A stretch of 13,979 nt of DNA from Fidelibacterota bacterium (GCA_018263365.1 JAANXI010000089.1:1-13979); one strand, 5' to 3'; shown: positions 7,372 through 13,747, numbered from the stretch's first letter. The notes: generated from the sequence alone by a model not told the origin. Numbers and translations are program-made.

Positions 7372-7404
7372 GACCCTGCTCTAAGTGCTTAAAGCGGGGT
7401 CTTT
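7372..7404 (+). terminator. Rho-independent-type terminator after the acetyltransferase gene
   Basis: GACCCTGCT (7372-7380) pairs with AGCGGGGTC (7393-7401) over nine pairs including one G-U, with a 12-base loop and a short T-rich tail. It separates the acetyltransferase from etfB. Confidence 0.55.
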
Positions 7405-7500
7405 CTCTGGCAGAAAAATCAGTCCCTATCTGCTTGCGTCGTTTCCGTGGAATCACTACTTTTTCAGCACAAAACTTTTTTGAGTAAACCGACTAAGTAA

Positions 7501-7506
7501 AGGAGG
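7501..7506 (+). promoter_or_regulatory. Strong ribosome binding site deciding the TTG start of etfB
   Basis: AGGAGG lies six bases before the TTG at 7513. The family start MNILVCVKQVPDT begins exactly there, so the non-ATG start is well supported. Confidence 0.75.
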
Positions 7507-7512
7507 AGTTCC

Positions 7513-8268
7513 TTGAATATTCTGGTCTGCGTTAAACAGGTTCCCGACACCGAAACCAAGGTAAAAATTGGTGACGACGGGAAATCAATCGATGAAGCGG
7601 ATGTAAATTTTGTACTCAATCCGTATGATGAATTCGGAGTGGAAGAGGCTTTACAATTGAAAGAGGCCGTCGGTGGTGAAGTCACCGTGCTTTCAGTCGG
7701 CCCTGAATCCGCAACCTCTGCCATGCGAACATCGCTGGCGATGGGCGCCGATAAGGGCGTTCGCCTGAACGCGGAGGATGTCCGCCTCAAGGACAGTTTC
7801 AGCATCGCCACGGCGCTGGCCAATGCCATCCAATCATTGGAATATGATGTTGTTTTCTGTGGCAAGAAGGCCGTCGATGGCGATAACCATCAGGTTGGGC
7901 CGATGCTAGCCACACTCCTCGACATCCCGTGTGTGAGCACCGTGACATCATTGGAATTCGACGGCGCCTCCTTTACGGCTTTTAGAGATGTGGAGGGCGG
8001 AAAAGAAACCTACACCGGCGAATTACCGGCGCTTTTCACCACGGATAAAGGTCTCAACGAGCCGCGCTATGCCGCGCTCAAAGGCATCATGCAGGCCAAA
8101 AAGAAACCCATCGATGTGAGTGACGCTGAATTTCCGGCGGAAGATTCACTGGTCGTGGAATCCATGGAACTGCCTCCGGAGTCGCCCCCCGGGAAGATCG
8201 TTGGCGAAGACGCCGATGCGGTACCGGAGTTGGTGCGACTGTTAAAAGAAGAAGCCAAAGTACTGTAG
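7513..8268 (+). CDS. etfB: Electron transfer flavoprotein subunit beta
   Basis: 251 residues, normal for EtfB. With EtfA it forms a cytosolic FAD/AMP heterodimer that takes electrons from acyl-CoA and related dehydrogenases and passes them to ETF:quinone oxidoreductase. Visible marks: the N-terminal strand NILVCVKQVPDTETKVKI, NPYDEFGVEEALQLKE, SLAMGADKGVRL (residues 74-84), the AMP-binding KKAVDGDNHQVGPMLA (118-133), VEGGKE and the signature NEPRYAALKGIMQAKKKP (182-199). The start is TTG with AGGAGG six bases upstream. The stop is 12 bases before etfA, with that gene's ribosome binding site in the gap, so the two form an operon. No dehydrogenase gene is adjacent. Nothing in the sequence points specifically to a bifurcating ETF. 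Confidence 0.95.
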   Translation: MNILVCVKQVPDTETKVKIGDDGKSIDEADVNFVLNPYDEFGVEEALQLKEAVGGEVTVLSVGPESATSAMRTSLAMGADKGVRLNAEDVRLKDSFSIATALANAIQSLEYDVVFCGKKAVDGDNHQVGPMLATLLDIPCVSTVTSLEFDGASFTAFRDVEGGKETYTGELPALFTTDKGLNEPRYAALKGIMQAKKKPIDVSDAEFPAEDSLVVESMELPPESPPGKIVGEDADAVPELVRLLKEEAKVL

Positions 8269-8280
8269 GGAGGAGCAACC

Positions 8281-9252
8281 ATGGCTGAAGGCATACTTGT
8301 ATTTGCAGAACAACGAAACGGACATCTGATGAAGGCGGCCAAAGAAGTGCTGACCGCCGGACATACATTAGCGGAGGAATCAGGGACAGAAATGTCAGCG
8401 GTGGTCGTCGGAGAGGGCGTCGACAGCTTGACAGATGAAATCGCCCAATTCGGCGCATCGAACGTATATGTCGCCGATGACGCAGGCTTCGCAAACTATA
8501 CTGGATTAGCGTATGCGGAAGCGGTGAATGCAGCGGTAAACGAGGCCGATCCTGCCGTGATTCTGTTTCCCGCCGATTCCATGGGCCAGGACCTGGCACC
8601 GGTGGTCGCAGCGAAACTGGAAGTCGGCAACGGCTCGGACGTGACCAAAGTGAATTATTCGGATGGCAAAGTCACTGCCCGGCGGCCGGTGTACGCCGGA
8701 AAGAGTTTTGTGGATATCTCATTCAGGAAATCACCGGCGGTGCTGACCGTCCGTCCGAACACCTATCCGCCGGAAGAGCATCCGGTAAACGGCACGGTGC
8801 AGTCGCTGGATGTGACGCCGTCTGACAACGCACTTCGCGTGAGCGCCACGTTCGAGGAGTCCGAAAGCGAACGCCCGGAACTGACGGAAGCGGAACGCAT
8901 CGTCTCCGGTGGTCGCGGCGTAGGGTCAGCTGATGATTTCGAGATCATTGAAAAACTTGCTGACGCATTAGGCGCAGCAGTCGGCGCCAGCCGGGCAGTC
9001 ACAGACGCCGGATGGCGGCCGTACTCAGAACAGGTCGGACAGACCGGAAAAACCGTATCCCCGGCACTATACGTGGCATGCGGCATTTCCGGCGCGATAC
9101 AGCACTTGGCGGGGATGCGGTCATCCAAGGTGATCGTGGCAATCAACAAAGACCCTGAAGCACCGATCTTTAAGATAGCCGACTACGGCATCGTTGCAGA
9201 CTTATTCGAGGCGATTCCCCGCTTTATCGAGGAACTCGAAAACCAAGACTGA
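8281..9252 (+). CDS. etfA: Electron transfer flavoprotein subunit alpha
   Basis: 323 residues, the usual EtfA length; carries the FAD of the heterodimer. The N-terminal domain begins GILVFAEQRNGHL. The C-terminal FAD domain is complete: VSGGRGVGSADDF (208-220), GASRAVTDAGW with Arg238, the signature VGQTGKTVSPALYVACGISG (252-271), AIQHLAGM, VAINKDPEAPIF (286-297) and ADYGIVADLFE. The last motif has Ala in place of the usual Gly (IVGD), a mild change. ATG start preceded by GGGAGGAG. A hairpin terminator follows 22 bases after the stop, so etfBA ends its own transcript here. Confidence 0.95.
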   Translation: MAEGILVFAEQRNGHLMKAAKEVLTAGHTLAEESGTEMSAVVVGEGVDSLTDEIAQFGASNVYVADDAGFANYTGLAYAEAVNAAVNEADPAVILFPADSMGQDLAPVVAAKLEVGNGSDVTKVNYSDGKVTARRPVYAGKSFVDISFRKSPAVLTVRPNTYPPEEHPVNGTVQSLDVTPSDNALRVSATFEESESERPELTEAERIVSGGRGVGSADDFEIIEKLADALGAAVGASRAVTDAGWRPYSEQVGQTGKTVSPALYVACGISGAIQHLAGMRSSKVIVAINKDPEAPIFKIADYGIVADLFEAIPRFIEELENQD

Positions 9253-9273
9253 TTTCCTTCCGACGTCCAATTC

Positions 9274-9322
9274 AAATCCCCTGTAACGGCCCCGGAAAAT
9301 TGCAGGGGATTTGATCCTTTTT
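9274..9322 (+). terminator. Rho-independent terminator of the etfBA operon
   Basis: A 13-base arm at 9274-9286 (core ATCCCCTG) pairs with 9300-9312 (core CAGGGGAT), 12 Watson-Crick pairs plus one G-U, around a 13-base loop. It is followed by TTTTT at 9318-9322. Confidence 0.8.
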
Positions 9323-9381
9323 CCTTGAATTCCAGGTACGGGCAATCTAATTTTGGACACTTCTTGTGTGCGCGATTTTTA

Positions 9382-9395
9382 AATGAATACTCATT
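9382..9395. promoter_or_regulatory. Possible TetR-type operator upstream of the STAS gene
   Basis: AATGAATACTCATT is an inverted repeat AATGA-N4-TCATT. It fits the core of the operator known for Bacillus-type FadR regulators of fatty-acid degradation (TGAATGANTANTCATTCA), though the outer bases fit poorly. It lies between the etfA terminator and the STAS gene. Short sites like this occur by chance, so it is a weak call. Confidence 0.22.
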
Positions 9396-9483
9396 GTATA
9401 TGTGTCGTGAAGAGTGTTGAAAGGAGAGCCTAGCACATCTTGGAAGTACAGATTTTCGACAATGTGAAGAGGAGAAAAATTGA

Positions 9484-9870
9484 ATGAAATTTGAATATCA
9501 TAAAGTGGGCAAAACCGTCGTATTTCGGGTCCAGAATATGCTGCTGGACGCTCACGGAGCCGATAAATTTAAGCGCGAAATGCTAATCGTGCTGAACGAA
9601 GGGGAATTCACAAATATTGTCATCGATTTGGAAACGGTCAAGATGGTCGACAGCAGCGGTCTCGGGGCGTTGCTGTTCGCCCGGCGGCAGGTCGTCCAGA
9701 AAGACGGCGAATGTTATCTGATCAACCCGGCGCCAAAGGTGTTGAATCTGCTGAAAATTTCGAAATTAAAAGATGCGTTCGAATCGTCGGACTCCGTGGA
9801 TAAAGCCCTTGAAGAGCTCGGTGAAAATCCGGAGGAACTCTCCGAACCGGAAGAACAGTCCGAATCCTGA
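9484..9870 (+). CDS. STAS-domain protein, anti-sigma-factor-antagonist type
   Basis: 128 residues. The STAS fold covers residues 1 to about 105: a beta strand GKTVVFRVQ, a helix around DKFKREMLIVL, the core strand FTNIVIDLETVKMVDSSGLGALLFARR with the phosphorylatable Ser57/Ser58 after Asp56, and a last part PAPKVLNLLKISKLKDAFE. This is the SpoIIAA/RsbV pattern, in which the Ser is phosphorylated by a HATPase anti-sigma kinase and the dephosphorylated form binds that kinase. The tail (about 106-128) is very acidic (EELGENPEELSEPEEQSES) and is not part of the fold. No partner kinase or phosphatase lies nearby. AGGAG lies 11 bases before the ATG. Confidence 0.88.
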   Translation: MKFEYHKVGKTVVFRVQNMLLDAHGADKFKREMLIVLNEGEFTNIVIDLETVKMVDSSGLGALLFARRQVVQKDGECYLINPAPKVLNLLKISKLKDAFESSDSVDKALEELGENPEELSEPEEQSES

Positions 9871-9889
9871 ACAATTCTCCCCCTCTCCC

Positions 9890-9910
9890 TGACATTTTGA
9901 TGGAATGTCA
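9890..9910 (+). terminator. Hairpin between the STAS and PAP2 genes
   Basis: TGACATT (9890-9896) and AATGTCA (9904-9910) are perfect inverted arms around a seven-base loop. There is no T tract after it, so it could be a weak terminator, an RNA stabiliser or an operator palindrome. Confidence 0.3.
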
Positions 9911-9939
9911 TCCTCCCATCATCTCCGTAACCAATTAAA

Positions 9940-10548
9940 ATGATCACCGGTATTTTATCATTTCTATATTCGCTTGATGTTTACATCTTTGGCTTATTAA
10001 ACGCCGGTGTCGCCAACCCGATTTTTGATATTGTGATGCCGTTCCTCACCAATGAAGAGCATTTCGTCATCCCGATTCTGGCAGTCTGGTTTGGGTTAAT
10101 CATCTTCGGCGGCAAGCGGGGCCGTATTGCGGCAATCATTTTACTCATTGCCACCGGGCTGGCCGACGCCATCGCTGCACAGATTCTCAAACCGTTCTTT
10201 GCCCGTCTGCGCCCCTGCCATGAACTGGAAACTGTGCGCTTACTGGTCAAGTGTGGCGGGAAGTACGGGTTTGTCTCCAACCATGCGGCGAATATGTTCG
10301 CGAGCATGACTGTCCTGGCATTCTTCTACCACAATTATCGTTGGTACTTTTGGGGATTGGCTGCCGCCGTTGCATATTCTCGCGTTTACGTCGGGGTCCA
10401 TTATCCCGGTGATATTTTGTTCGGCGCCCTTTTCGGACTGGCGATGGCCTACGGATTTATCGGGCTGTTGATTCTTCTCAATAACCGGGAGCGCAAAAAG
10501 GAGCGTACCTGGCTGGAATGGCGGGAGCCACCACCGGACGTACTGTAG
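9940..10548 (+). CDS. PAP2-family membrane phosphatase
   Basis: 202-residue polytopic membrane protein with about six spans (5-22, 42-57, 62-80, 117-130, 135-146, 160-180). All three phosphatase motifs are present: KPFFARLRP (Lys84...Arg91-Pro92), SNHAANM with catalytic-type His115 (PSGH region, here SNHA), and SRVYVGVHYPGD with Arg148, nucleophile His154 and Asp158. Members dephosphorylate lipid phosphates such as undecaprenyl pyrophosphate or phosphatidate on the outer face; which one applies here cannot be told. The C-terminal tail after residue 182 is charged and cytoplasmic. No good ribosome binding site precedes the ATG, so translation may be weak or coupled. Same strand as the STAS gene, 69 bases downstream. 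Confidence 0.88.
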   Translation: MITGILSFLYSLDVYIFGLLNAGVANPIFDIVMPFLTNEEHFVIPILAVWFGLIIFGGKRGRIAAIILLIATGLADAIAAQILKPFFARLRPCHELETVRLLVKCGGKYGFVSNHAANMFASMTVLAFFYHNYRWYFWGLAAAVAYSRVYVGVHYPGDILFGALFGLAMAYGFIGLLILLNNRERKKERTWLEWREPPPDVL

Positions 10549-10579
10549 GGCGTGAGACGGCAGAGGTAACAAAACCGTG

Positions 10580-10609
10580 TTATTGTGTTAAGTATTACAG
10601 TGCTATAAT
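10580..10609 (+). promoter_or_regulatory. Possible promoter before the hairpin-rich region
   Basis: TTATTG (10580-10585) and TATAAT (10604-10609) are separated by 18 bases. The -10 box is perfect and the -35 is poor. It is placed so that it could drive the structured region that follows. Confidence 0.3.
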
Positions 10610-10703
10610 AAAAGTCCCCGTATTTATTATTGGATAAATTGTTTCCTCCGAAAAAAAGTCCCAGAGGAACGGTATATTTGCAGATAAAATATCCAAAGAA
10701 ATA

Positions 10704-10867
10704 TTGAGCCTCGGAGAGGCGGCATCTATATCCTCTTTCGTTGCCTTATTTCTCGCAACGTTCCTCGATAGACCCTTTCAGAGGTCGAATGCCCCTGAAA
10801 GGGTCGTGGAACTCCCGGATTTCACGATGGCTTCCGCTCCGCGTACCTCTAAAGAGGCACGCTTTTT
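10704..10867 (+). ncRNA. Candidate structured RNA ending in a terminator
   Basis: Consecutive inverted repeats with little sequence between them: GCCTC/GAGGC (10708-10720), CGTTGC/GCAACG (10739-10760), an 11-pair perfect stem GACCCTTTCAG/CTGAAAGGGTC (10771-10781 with 10795-10805) and TCGTGGAA/TTTCACGA (10804-10811 with 10820-10827). The series ends in the terminator hairpin at 10841-10867. The -10-like box at 10604 lies upstream. I see no match to tmRNA, 6S, SRP or RNase P RNA, or to a riboswitch I know. The plus strand also has an open frame here, but its protein has no family features and is interrupted by the stems. This is a candidate only; a decayed element or a leader are alternatives. 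Confidence 0.35.
10841..10867 (+). terminator. Terminator hairpin (first of a tandem pair)
   Basis: GCGTACCTC (10841-10849) pairs with GAGGCACGC (10854-10862) over eight pairs with one A-C mismatch, a TAAA loop, then TTTTT at 10863-10867. Confidence 0.6.
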
Positions 10868-10901
10868 CGACAAAAGACGGATAAATCCACCTGAATCAAC
10901 A

Positions 10902-10926
10902 GTCCTCCAGCAGGAGGGCTTTTTTT
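10902..10926 (+). terminator. Terminator hairpin (second of a tandem pair)
   Basis: GTCCTCC (10902-10908) pairs with GGAGGGC (10913-10919) around an AGCA loop, followed by seven T residues. It is a compact, strong rho-independent terminator. Another hairpin, CGAACG/CGTTCG (10934-10939 with 10948-10953), follows directly. Confidence 0.75.
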
Positions 10927-11089
10927 GTATTAGCGAACGTCTTTAGGCGTTCGTATTGTGAAACTCGAAGAAATCGTGAGACGTCAAACGTTAGATAAAA
11001 ACGGTAAAGTAGTCAAAAATGAAAGAGGAAAAACAAAAAACTAAAGAAGGGAGCAAATCTCTGCAAATTCGGATAAAATGTTGATGGTC

Positions 11090-11107
11090 ACGGCCTCAGC
11101 CGTTTTT
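11090..11107 (+). terminator. Short terminator-like hairpin
   Basis: ACGGC (11090-11094) pairs with GCCGT (11099-11103) around a CTCA loop and runs into TTTT. It closes the gene-poor stretch 10549-11237, of which 10958-11089 holds only a doubtful 28-codon frame. Confidence 0.45.
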
Positions 11108-11142
11108 CAGTGAGCAGTAATCCGTTACCGGTTTTCAGATTG

Positions 11143-11176
11143 GTTTCTGTGTTCATCCGTGTAATCTGTGGATAAT
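11143..11176. repeat. Dispersed-repeat-like motif (TCTGTGTTCATCCG / TGTAATCTGTGGAT)
   Basis: The string from TTCTGTGTTCATCCG to TGTAATCTGTGGATAA belongs, as far as I remember, to a class of short intergenic sequences (the reverse reads CCACAGATTACACGGATG) found in many copies in unrelated bacterial genomes. Only one copy is in this window, so its repeat nature cannot be shown here. Confidence 0.4.
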
Positions 11177-11237
11177 TTTTTTGGTATCTTTGCTCCGGGA
11201 GGAGCCTCTCCAGGATCGCCTTCGTAGTTCTCCCGAA

Positions 11238-12032
11238 TTAACTGCCAAACGGCAGCACAAACCGGAGCAGGATTTTGTTGTACAGGTCGGGTTGCTCCAG
11301 GTTTGAGAGGTGTCCGGATTCATCGATGATTTCCAGATGGGCGTGCGGCATCTCCCGGACCATCATCTTGCTGTCAAAGACCGGGATGAGCGTATCTTTC
11401 ATTCCGGCAATCACCAGCACCGGCACTTCGATCTCGCTCAGGATAAATTCCCTGTCCTTGCGTTCGGCCATCCCCGCCAGTGCTCCGCGTACCGCACTGC
11501 CGGGCTGACGCCGCATCATCTGCTGGGTATATTCCACCACATCCTGTTTTTCGGCGAGGGTTTCCTCGCACAACACCTTTTCCAGTAAATCTTTCACTAG
11601 AAATTCCGTCCCGTCGTAATTGGTTTTTTCCGACGTGTTATACCGGTTTTGGCGCTGGGCGGCGGTATCTTTGGCCGCTTTTGTATTGGAGAGGATCAGG
11701 CCCAGGAGTCGCTCGGGATACTGTTCGGCAATCGCCAGACTGACGTATCCGCCCATGGATAATCCCCCGATGATGGCTTGATCGATTTTGAGCAGGTCCA
11801 TCAACGCAACCACATCAGCGGCATACTGGGACATACTGACCGGTTCTTCCGGCGCTCCGGACTCGCCGAAACCGCGTAAATCTGGAGTAATGATCCGACA
11901 GTGATCCTTCAGGGCCTGCACTTGATCATACCAGAGATTCCGATCGAAGGGAAATCCGTGGAGTAATATCAATGGAACGCCTTCGCCCTGATCGTCGTAG
12001 TTCAGTTCTATTCCGTTGACTTCAACTTTCAT
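11238..12032 (-). CDS. Alpha/beta-fold hydrolase
   Basis: 264 residues with a full catalytic triad: nucleophile Ser92 in GGLSMGG, Asp213 in AGMKDTLIP and His241 in ESGHLSNLEQP. The oxyanion-hole strand LILLHGFPFDRNLW (21-34) and the DLRGFGES turn (51-58) are also typical. The pattern is that of 3-oxoadipate enol-lactonase, BioH and general esterase-like members, and the natural substrate cannot be told from sequence. There is no signal peptide, so it is cytosolic. ATG preceded by AGGAG with normal spacing. Monocistronic: the gene-poor region lies downstream and a 348-base gap upstream. Confidence 0.88.
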   Translation of the reverse strand: MKVEVNGIELNYDDQGEGVPLILLHGFPFDRNLWYDQVQALKDHCRIITPDLRGFGESGAPEEPVSMSQYAADVVALMDLLKIDQAIIGGLSMGGYVSLAIAEQYPERLLGLILSNTKAAKDTAAQRQNRYNTSEKTNYDGTEFLVKDLLEKVLCEETLAEKQDVVEYTQQMMRRQPGSAVRGALAGMAERKDREFILSEIEVPVLVIAGMKDTLIPVFDSKMMVREMPHAHLEIIDESGHLSNLEQPDLYNKILLRFVLPFGS

Positions 12033-12230
12033 AATTCAACTCCTGAAACGCGGTCGATTTTAAAATTCAACAGATTAAAGTTAATTAAATAAAAGGTTTT
12101 CTCAAATAGGTAAGGTTGCTGTCGGGAACGCCCAAGAAACGAAATTTAAATAAGCCGTGATGAATGCTCATTAAATTATGAGAGCACTAAACTCACTCAG
12201 TTGTTGATATTCGCACAGTCTGTTTCAACT

Positions 12231-12280
12231 CACCTCCTTTGTCCTCCTACAATACACTTGCCAAGGGGAGGGGCTGAGGA
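12231..12280. repeat. Imperfect inverted repeat of a widespread intergenic type
   Basis: CACCTCCTTTGTCCTCC at the left and CCAAGGGGAGGGGCTGAGG at the right form an imperfect inverted repeat around CTTGCCAAGG. I recall the general form (pyrimidine-rich arm, CTTGCCAAGG centre, purine-rich arm) as a common interspersed repeat in many bacterial genomes. It sits in the 348-base gap between the hydrolase and merR genes; the rest of that gap, apart from the promoter at 12318, holds nothing I recognise. Confidence 0.45.
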
Positions 12281-12317
12281 TGAATTCTTTCAGTGCTCAA
12301 ACTATCAAAAAAATCCC

Positions 12318-12348
12318 TTGACCCTCACGTTACGTAATCCCTTATATT
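12318..12348 (+). promoter_or_regulatory. MerR-type promoter with 19-base spacer and operator
   Basis: TTGACC (-35, 12318-12323) and TATATT (-10, 12343-12348) are separated by 19 bases. The over-long spacer is the mark of promoters activated by MerR-family DNA distortion. The spacer holds CTCACGTTACGTAA, close to the operators known for TipAL and Mta. The next gene starts 33 bases downstream and encodes a MerR/TipA-type domain, so autoregulation is likely. Confidence 0.7.
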
Positions 12349-12380
12349 GCCTCTGTAATTGATAAACGAAGGCAGGAAAA

Positions 12381-13475
12381 ATGAAACAATACACAGTCAA
12401 AGAACTAGCGAAACTTGCCGGGATCAGCGTGCGGACGCTCCATCATTATGACGAAATCAACCTGCTGAAACCAGCAGAGAGAACCCACAAAAGATATCGA
12501 TTGTATGGGGAAGATGAACTGTTGCGTTTGCAGCAGATCCTTTTCTACCGGGAATTGGACTTCCCGCTGGAAGAGATCAAGGCCATTCTCGATGCGCCGG
12601 ATTTCGACACAGTAGAAGCACTCAAAGAGCATAAATCAGCGCTGATCTCACGGAAAAAACGGCTGGAAAAACTACTCACAACTATCGATAAAACCATAGC
12701 AAAAATGGAGAAAGGGTCCAAAATGATATACGAAGAACTGTACGACGGCATTCCCGTGCATTATGGGGACGGCACAGCCTTCCTGACCCAACCACCATTT
12801 ACCGTTATCGCCAACATGTTGCGGCTCAGTCTCAACCCGGCCAATTTCATCATCCTTCAGGATCTGCTATCAGAAAATTCCGGCTGGAATTATGATCGGA
12901 TTCATTCGCTGATTACCTTGCTGAACACGAATGACATTTCCATCTTTGGAGAAAATTCGCTGGGACTTATTCCTCAGGATGGCCGTGATGATCTCGAAGA
13001 TCTCCGCTCGGTGTACCAGTCCATTGCGCAATCGCTGGATTCGAATCGTCCCGCGGATGCTATCGAGGAGATTTGTGATCATTATCTGGCTGAGTCGAGT
13101 TTGCCTGAATCCGACCGGCTGAAAAAGGAGACGCTCATCGAACTCGCGGAGGAATCAGACGGCGACGTCGAGGATTTTCTGGAGCAGATGCAGCTGAATC
13201 CGTATACCGACGCCGGACGACTCAAAACCGAAGGCGTGCATCTGTTGACCTTCCACGCCGCCAAGGGACTGGAATTTCCTGTAGTATTCATCGCCAGTGC
13301 GGAGGAGAGCATCTCGCCGCTGGATCGCGAGGGTATCGATATGGAGGAAGAACGGCGACTATTTTACGTGGCCATGACGCGCGCGGAGGATGAATTGCAA
13401 ATACCATACACATCGGTATATTTTTTTCGACCCTGCGCGTCCGGGTTTTGGACTGTTTGGCTCCGGAGAAATTGA
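12381..13475 (+). CDS. Chimeric ORF: MerR/TipA-type N-terminus fused to the C-terminal part of a UvrD-like helicase
   Basis: One open frame with two unrelated halves. Residues 1 to about 70 are a MerR winged helix (YTVKELAKLAGISVRTLHHYDEINLLKP), then the dimerisation coil (75-113) and KMIYEELYDGI, which is where the TipAS ligand domain (usually EELFxGF) begins. At about residue 124 (base 12750) the sequence switches to a UvrD/PcrA-like helicase 2A/2B region: IPVHYGDGTAFL, NMLRLSLNP, then motif V (GVHLLTFHAAKGLEFPVVFI, 285-304) and motif VI (EEERRLFYVAMTRAEDEL, 322-339). The Walker A, DExx and other N-terminal motifs are absent, so it cannot be a helicase. Residues from 341 on are antisense to a YdeI fragment, not helicase. 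The start follows GGCAGGAAAA and a MerR-type promoter. Probably a deletion fusion or mis-assembly; the DNA-binding half could still work. Confidence 0.8.
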   Translation: MKQYTVKELAKLAGISVRTLHHYDEINLLKPAERTHKRYRLYGEDELLRLQQILFYRELDFPLEEIKAILDAPDFDTVEALKEHKSALISRKKRLEKLLTTIDKTIAKMEKGSKMIYEELYDGIPVHYGDGTAFLTQPPFTVIANMLRLSLNPANFIILQDLLSENSGWNYDRIHSLITLLNTNDISIFGENSLGLIPQDGRDDLEDLRSVYQSIAQSLDSNRPADAIEEICDHYLAESSLPESDRLKKETLIELAEESDGDVEDFLEQMQLNPYTDAGRLKTEGVHLLTFHAAKGLEFPVVFIASAEESISPLDREGIDMEEERRLFYVAMTRAEDELQIPYTSVYFFRPCASGFWTVWLRRN

Positions 13476-13551
13476 GTAGGTATCCCCGTTGTCGTCCCGG
13501 CGTCAATCCCTCGAATACCTCTTTCGATTCAGGCATTTCATCTGAGGTCAT
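13411..13551 (-). pseudogene. YdeI/OmpD-associated family protein, C-terminal fragment
   Basis: The minus strand from the ATG at 13551 encodes KEVFEGLTPGRQRGYLL, NFSGAKQSKTRTRRVEKNIP: the conserved C-terminal stretch of the YdeI/OmpD-associated family (usual form: LTPGRQR-YLL-F--AKQ-KTR--R-EK--P-IL-GKG). Only about 47 of about 190 residues are left. The N-terminal domain is missing, although an ATG lies at the junction directly after the stop of the DUF1697 remnant. The expected GKG ending is missing because the frame runs into antisense helicase sequence near 13400-13412. The family role is poorly known. Not functional as it stands. Confidence 0.65.
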
Positions 13552-13735
13552 TTAATTTACCTTCTCCGCCATCTCCCGGATTTTCCGGACGGTTCGCCAG
13601 TTCCGTCCGGTGGTGGGAACGCCAAGTAATCGGTCGATTCGGGATACCAGTTTGGAGCGACCGGAGATCCGTCATCTTTATTCTGTGTCTGCCGCCGACG
13701 TTGATTCCGCGGAATAATGCGATGTAGGTTTGCAT
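13552..13735 (-). pseudogene. DUF1697 family gene with internal deletion (both ends kept)
   Basis: From ATG 13735 the minus strand encodes MQTYIALFRGINVGG followed by MTDLRSL, the well-known DUF1697 N-terminus. From about 13656, in another frame, it encodes LVSRIDRLLGVPTTGRNW and RTVRKIREMAEKVN, ending at TAA 13552: the family's C-terminus (usual form LGVPxTxRNWxTVxKLxEMA). About 27 and 34 residues remain of about 180, so roughly 120 residues of the middle are gone and the frame is shifted at the join. GAAAGG precedes the ATG. The family function is unknown. I am confident of both ends; the gene product is certainly not normal. Confidence 0.72.
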
Positions 13736-13747
13736 GATATTTACCTT

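Noticed and set aside
8087..8599. Antisense open frame of 170 codons opposite etfB/etfA
   Set aside because: Pro/Arg/Leu-rich translation typical of a shadow frame; the plus strand encodes conserved ETF sequence.
10771..10805. tRNA-like T-arm (GGTCGAAT within a stem)
   Set aside because: The stem is 11 pairs with a 13-base loop, and no acceptor, D or anticodon arms can be built around it.
10704..10867. 6S RNA, tmRNA or SRP RNA
   Set aside because: The stems are arranged in series, not as one long bulged rod, and no tmRNA tRNA-like end or SRP GGAA/GNAR core is visible.
10704..10946. 80-codon plus-strand open frame in the hairpin region
   Set aside because: TTG start without a ribosome binding site, runs through four stems and both terminators, and shows no family features.
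10958..11044. 28-codon frame starting GTG (KLEEIVRRQTLDKNGKVV...)
   Set aside because: No ribosome binding site, very short, lies after a strong terminator. Possibly the remnant of a gene end, but I cannot assign it.
12160..12172. Second copy of the ATGAATRCTCATT string seen at 9383
   Set aside because: The two differ by one base; pairs of 13-mers this similar are expected by chance many times in 14 kb.
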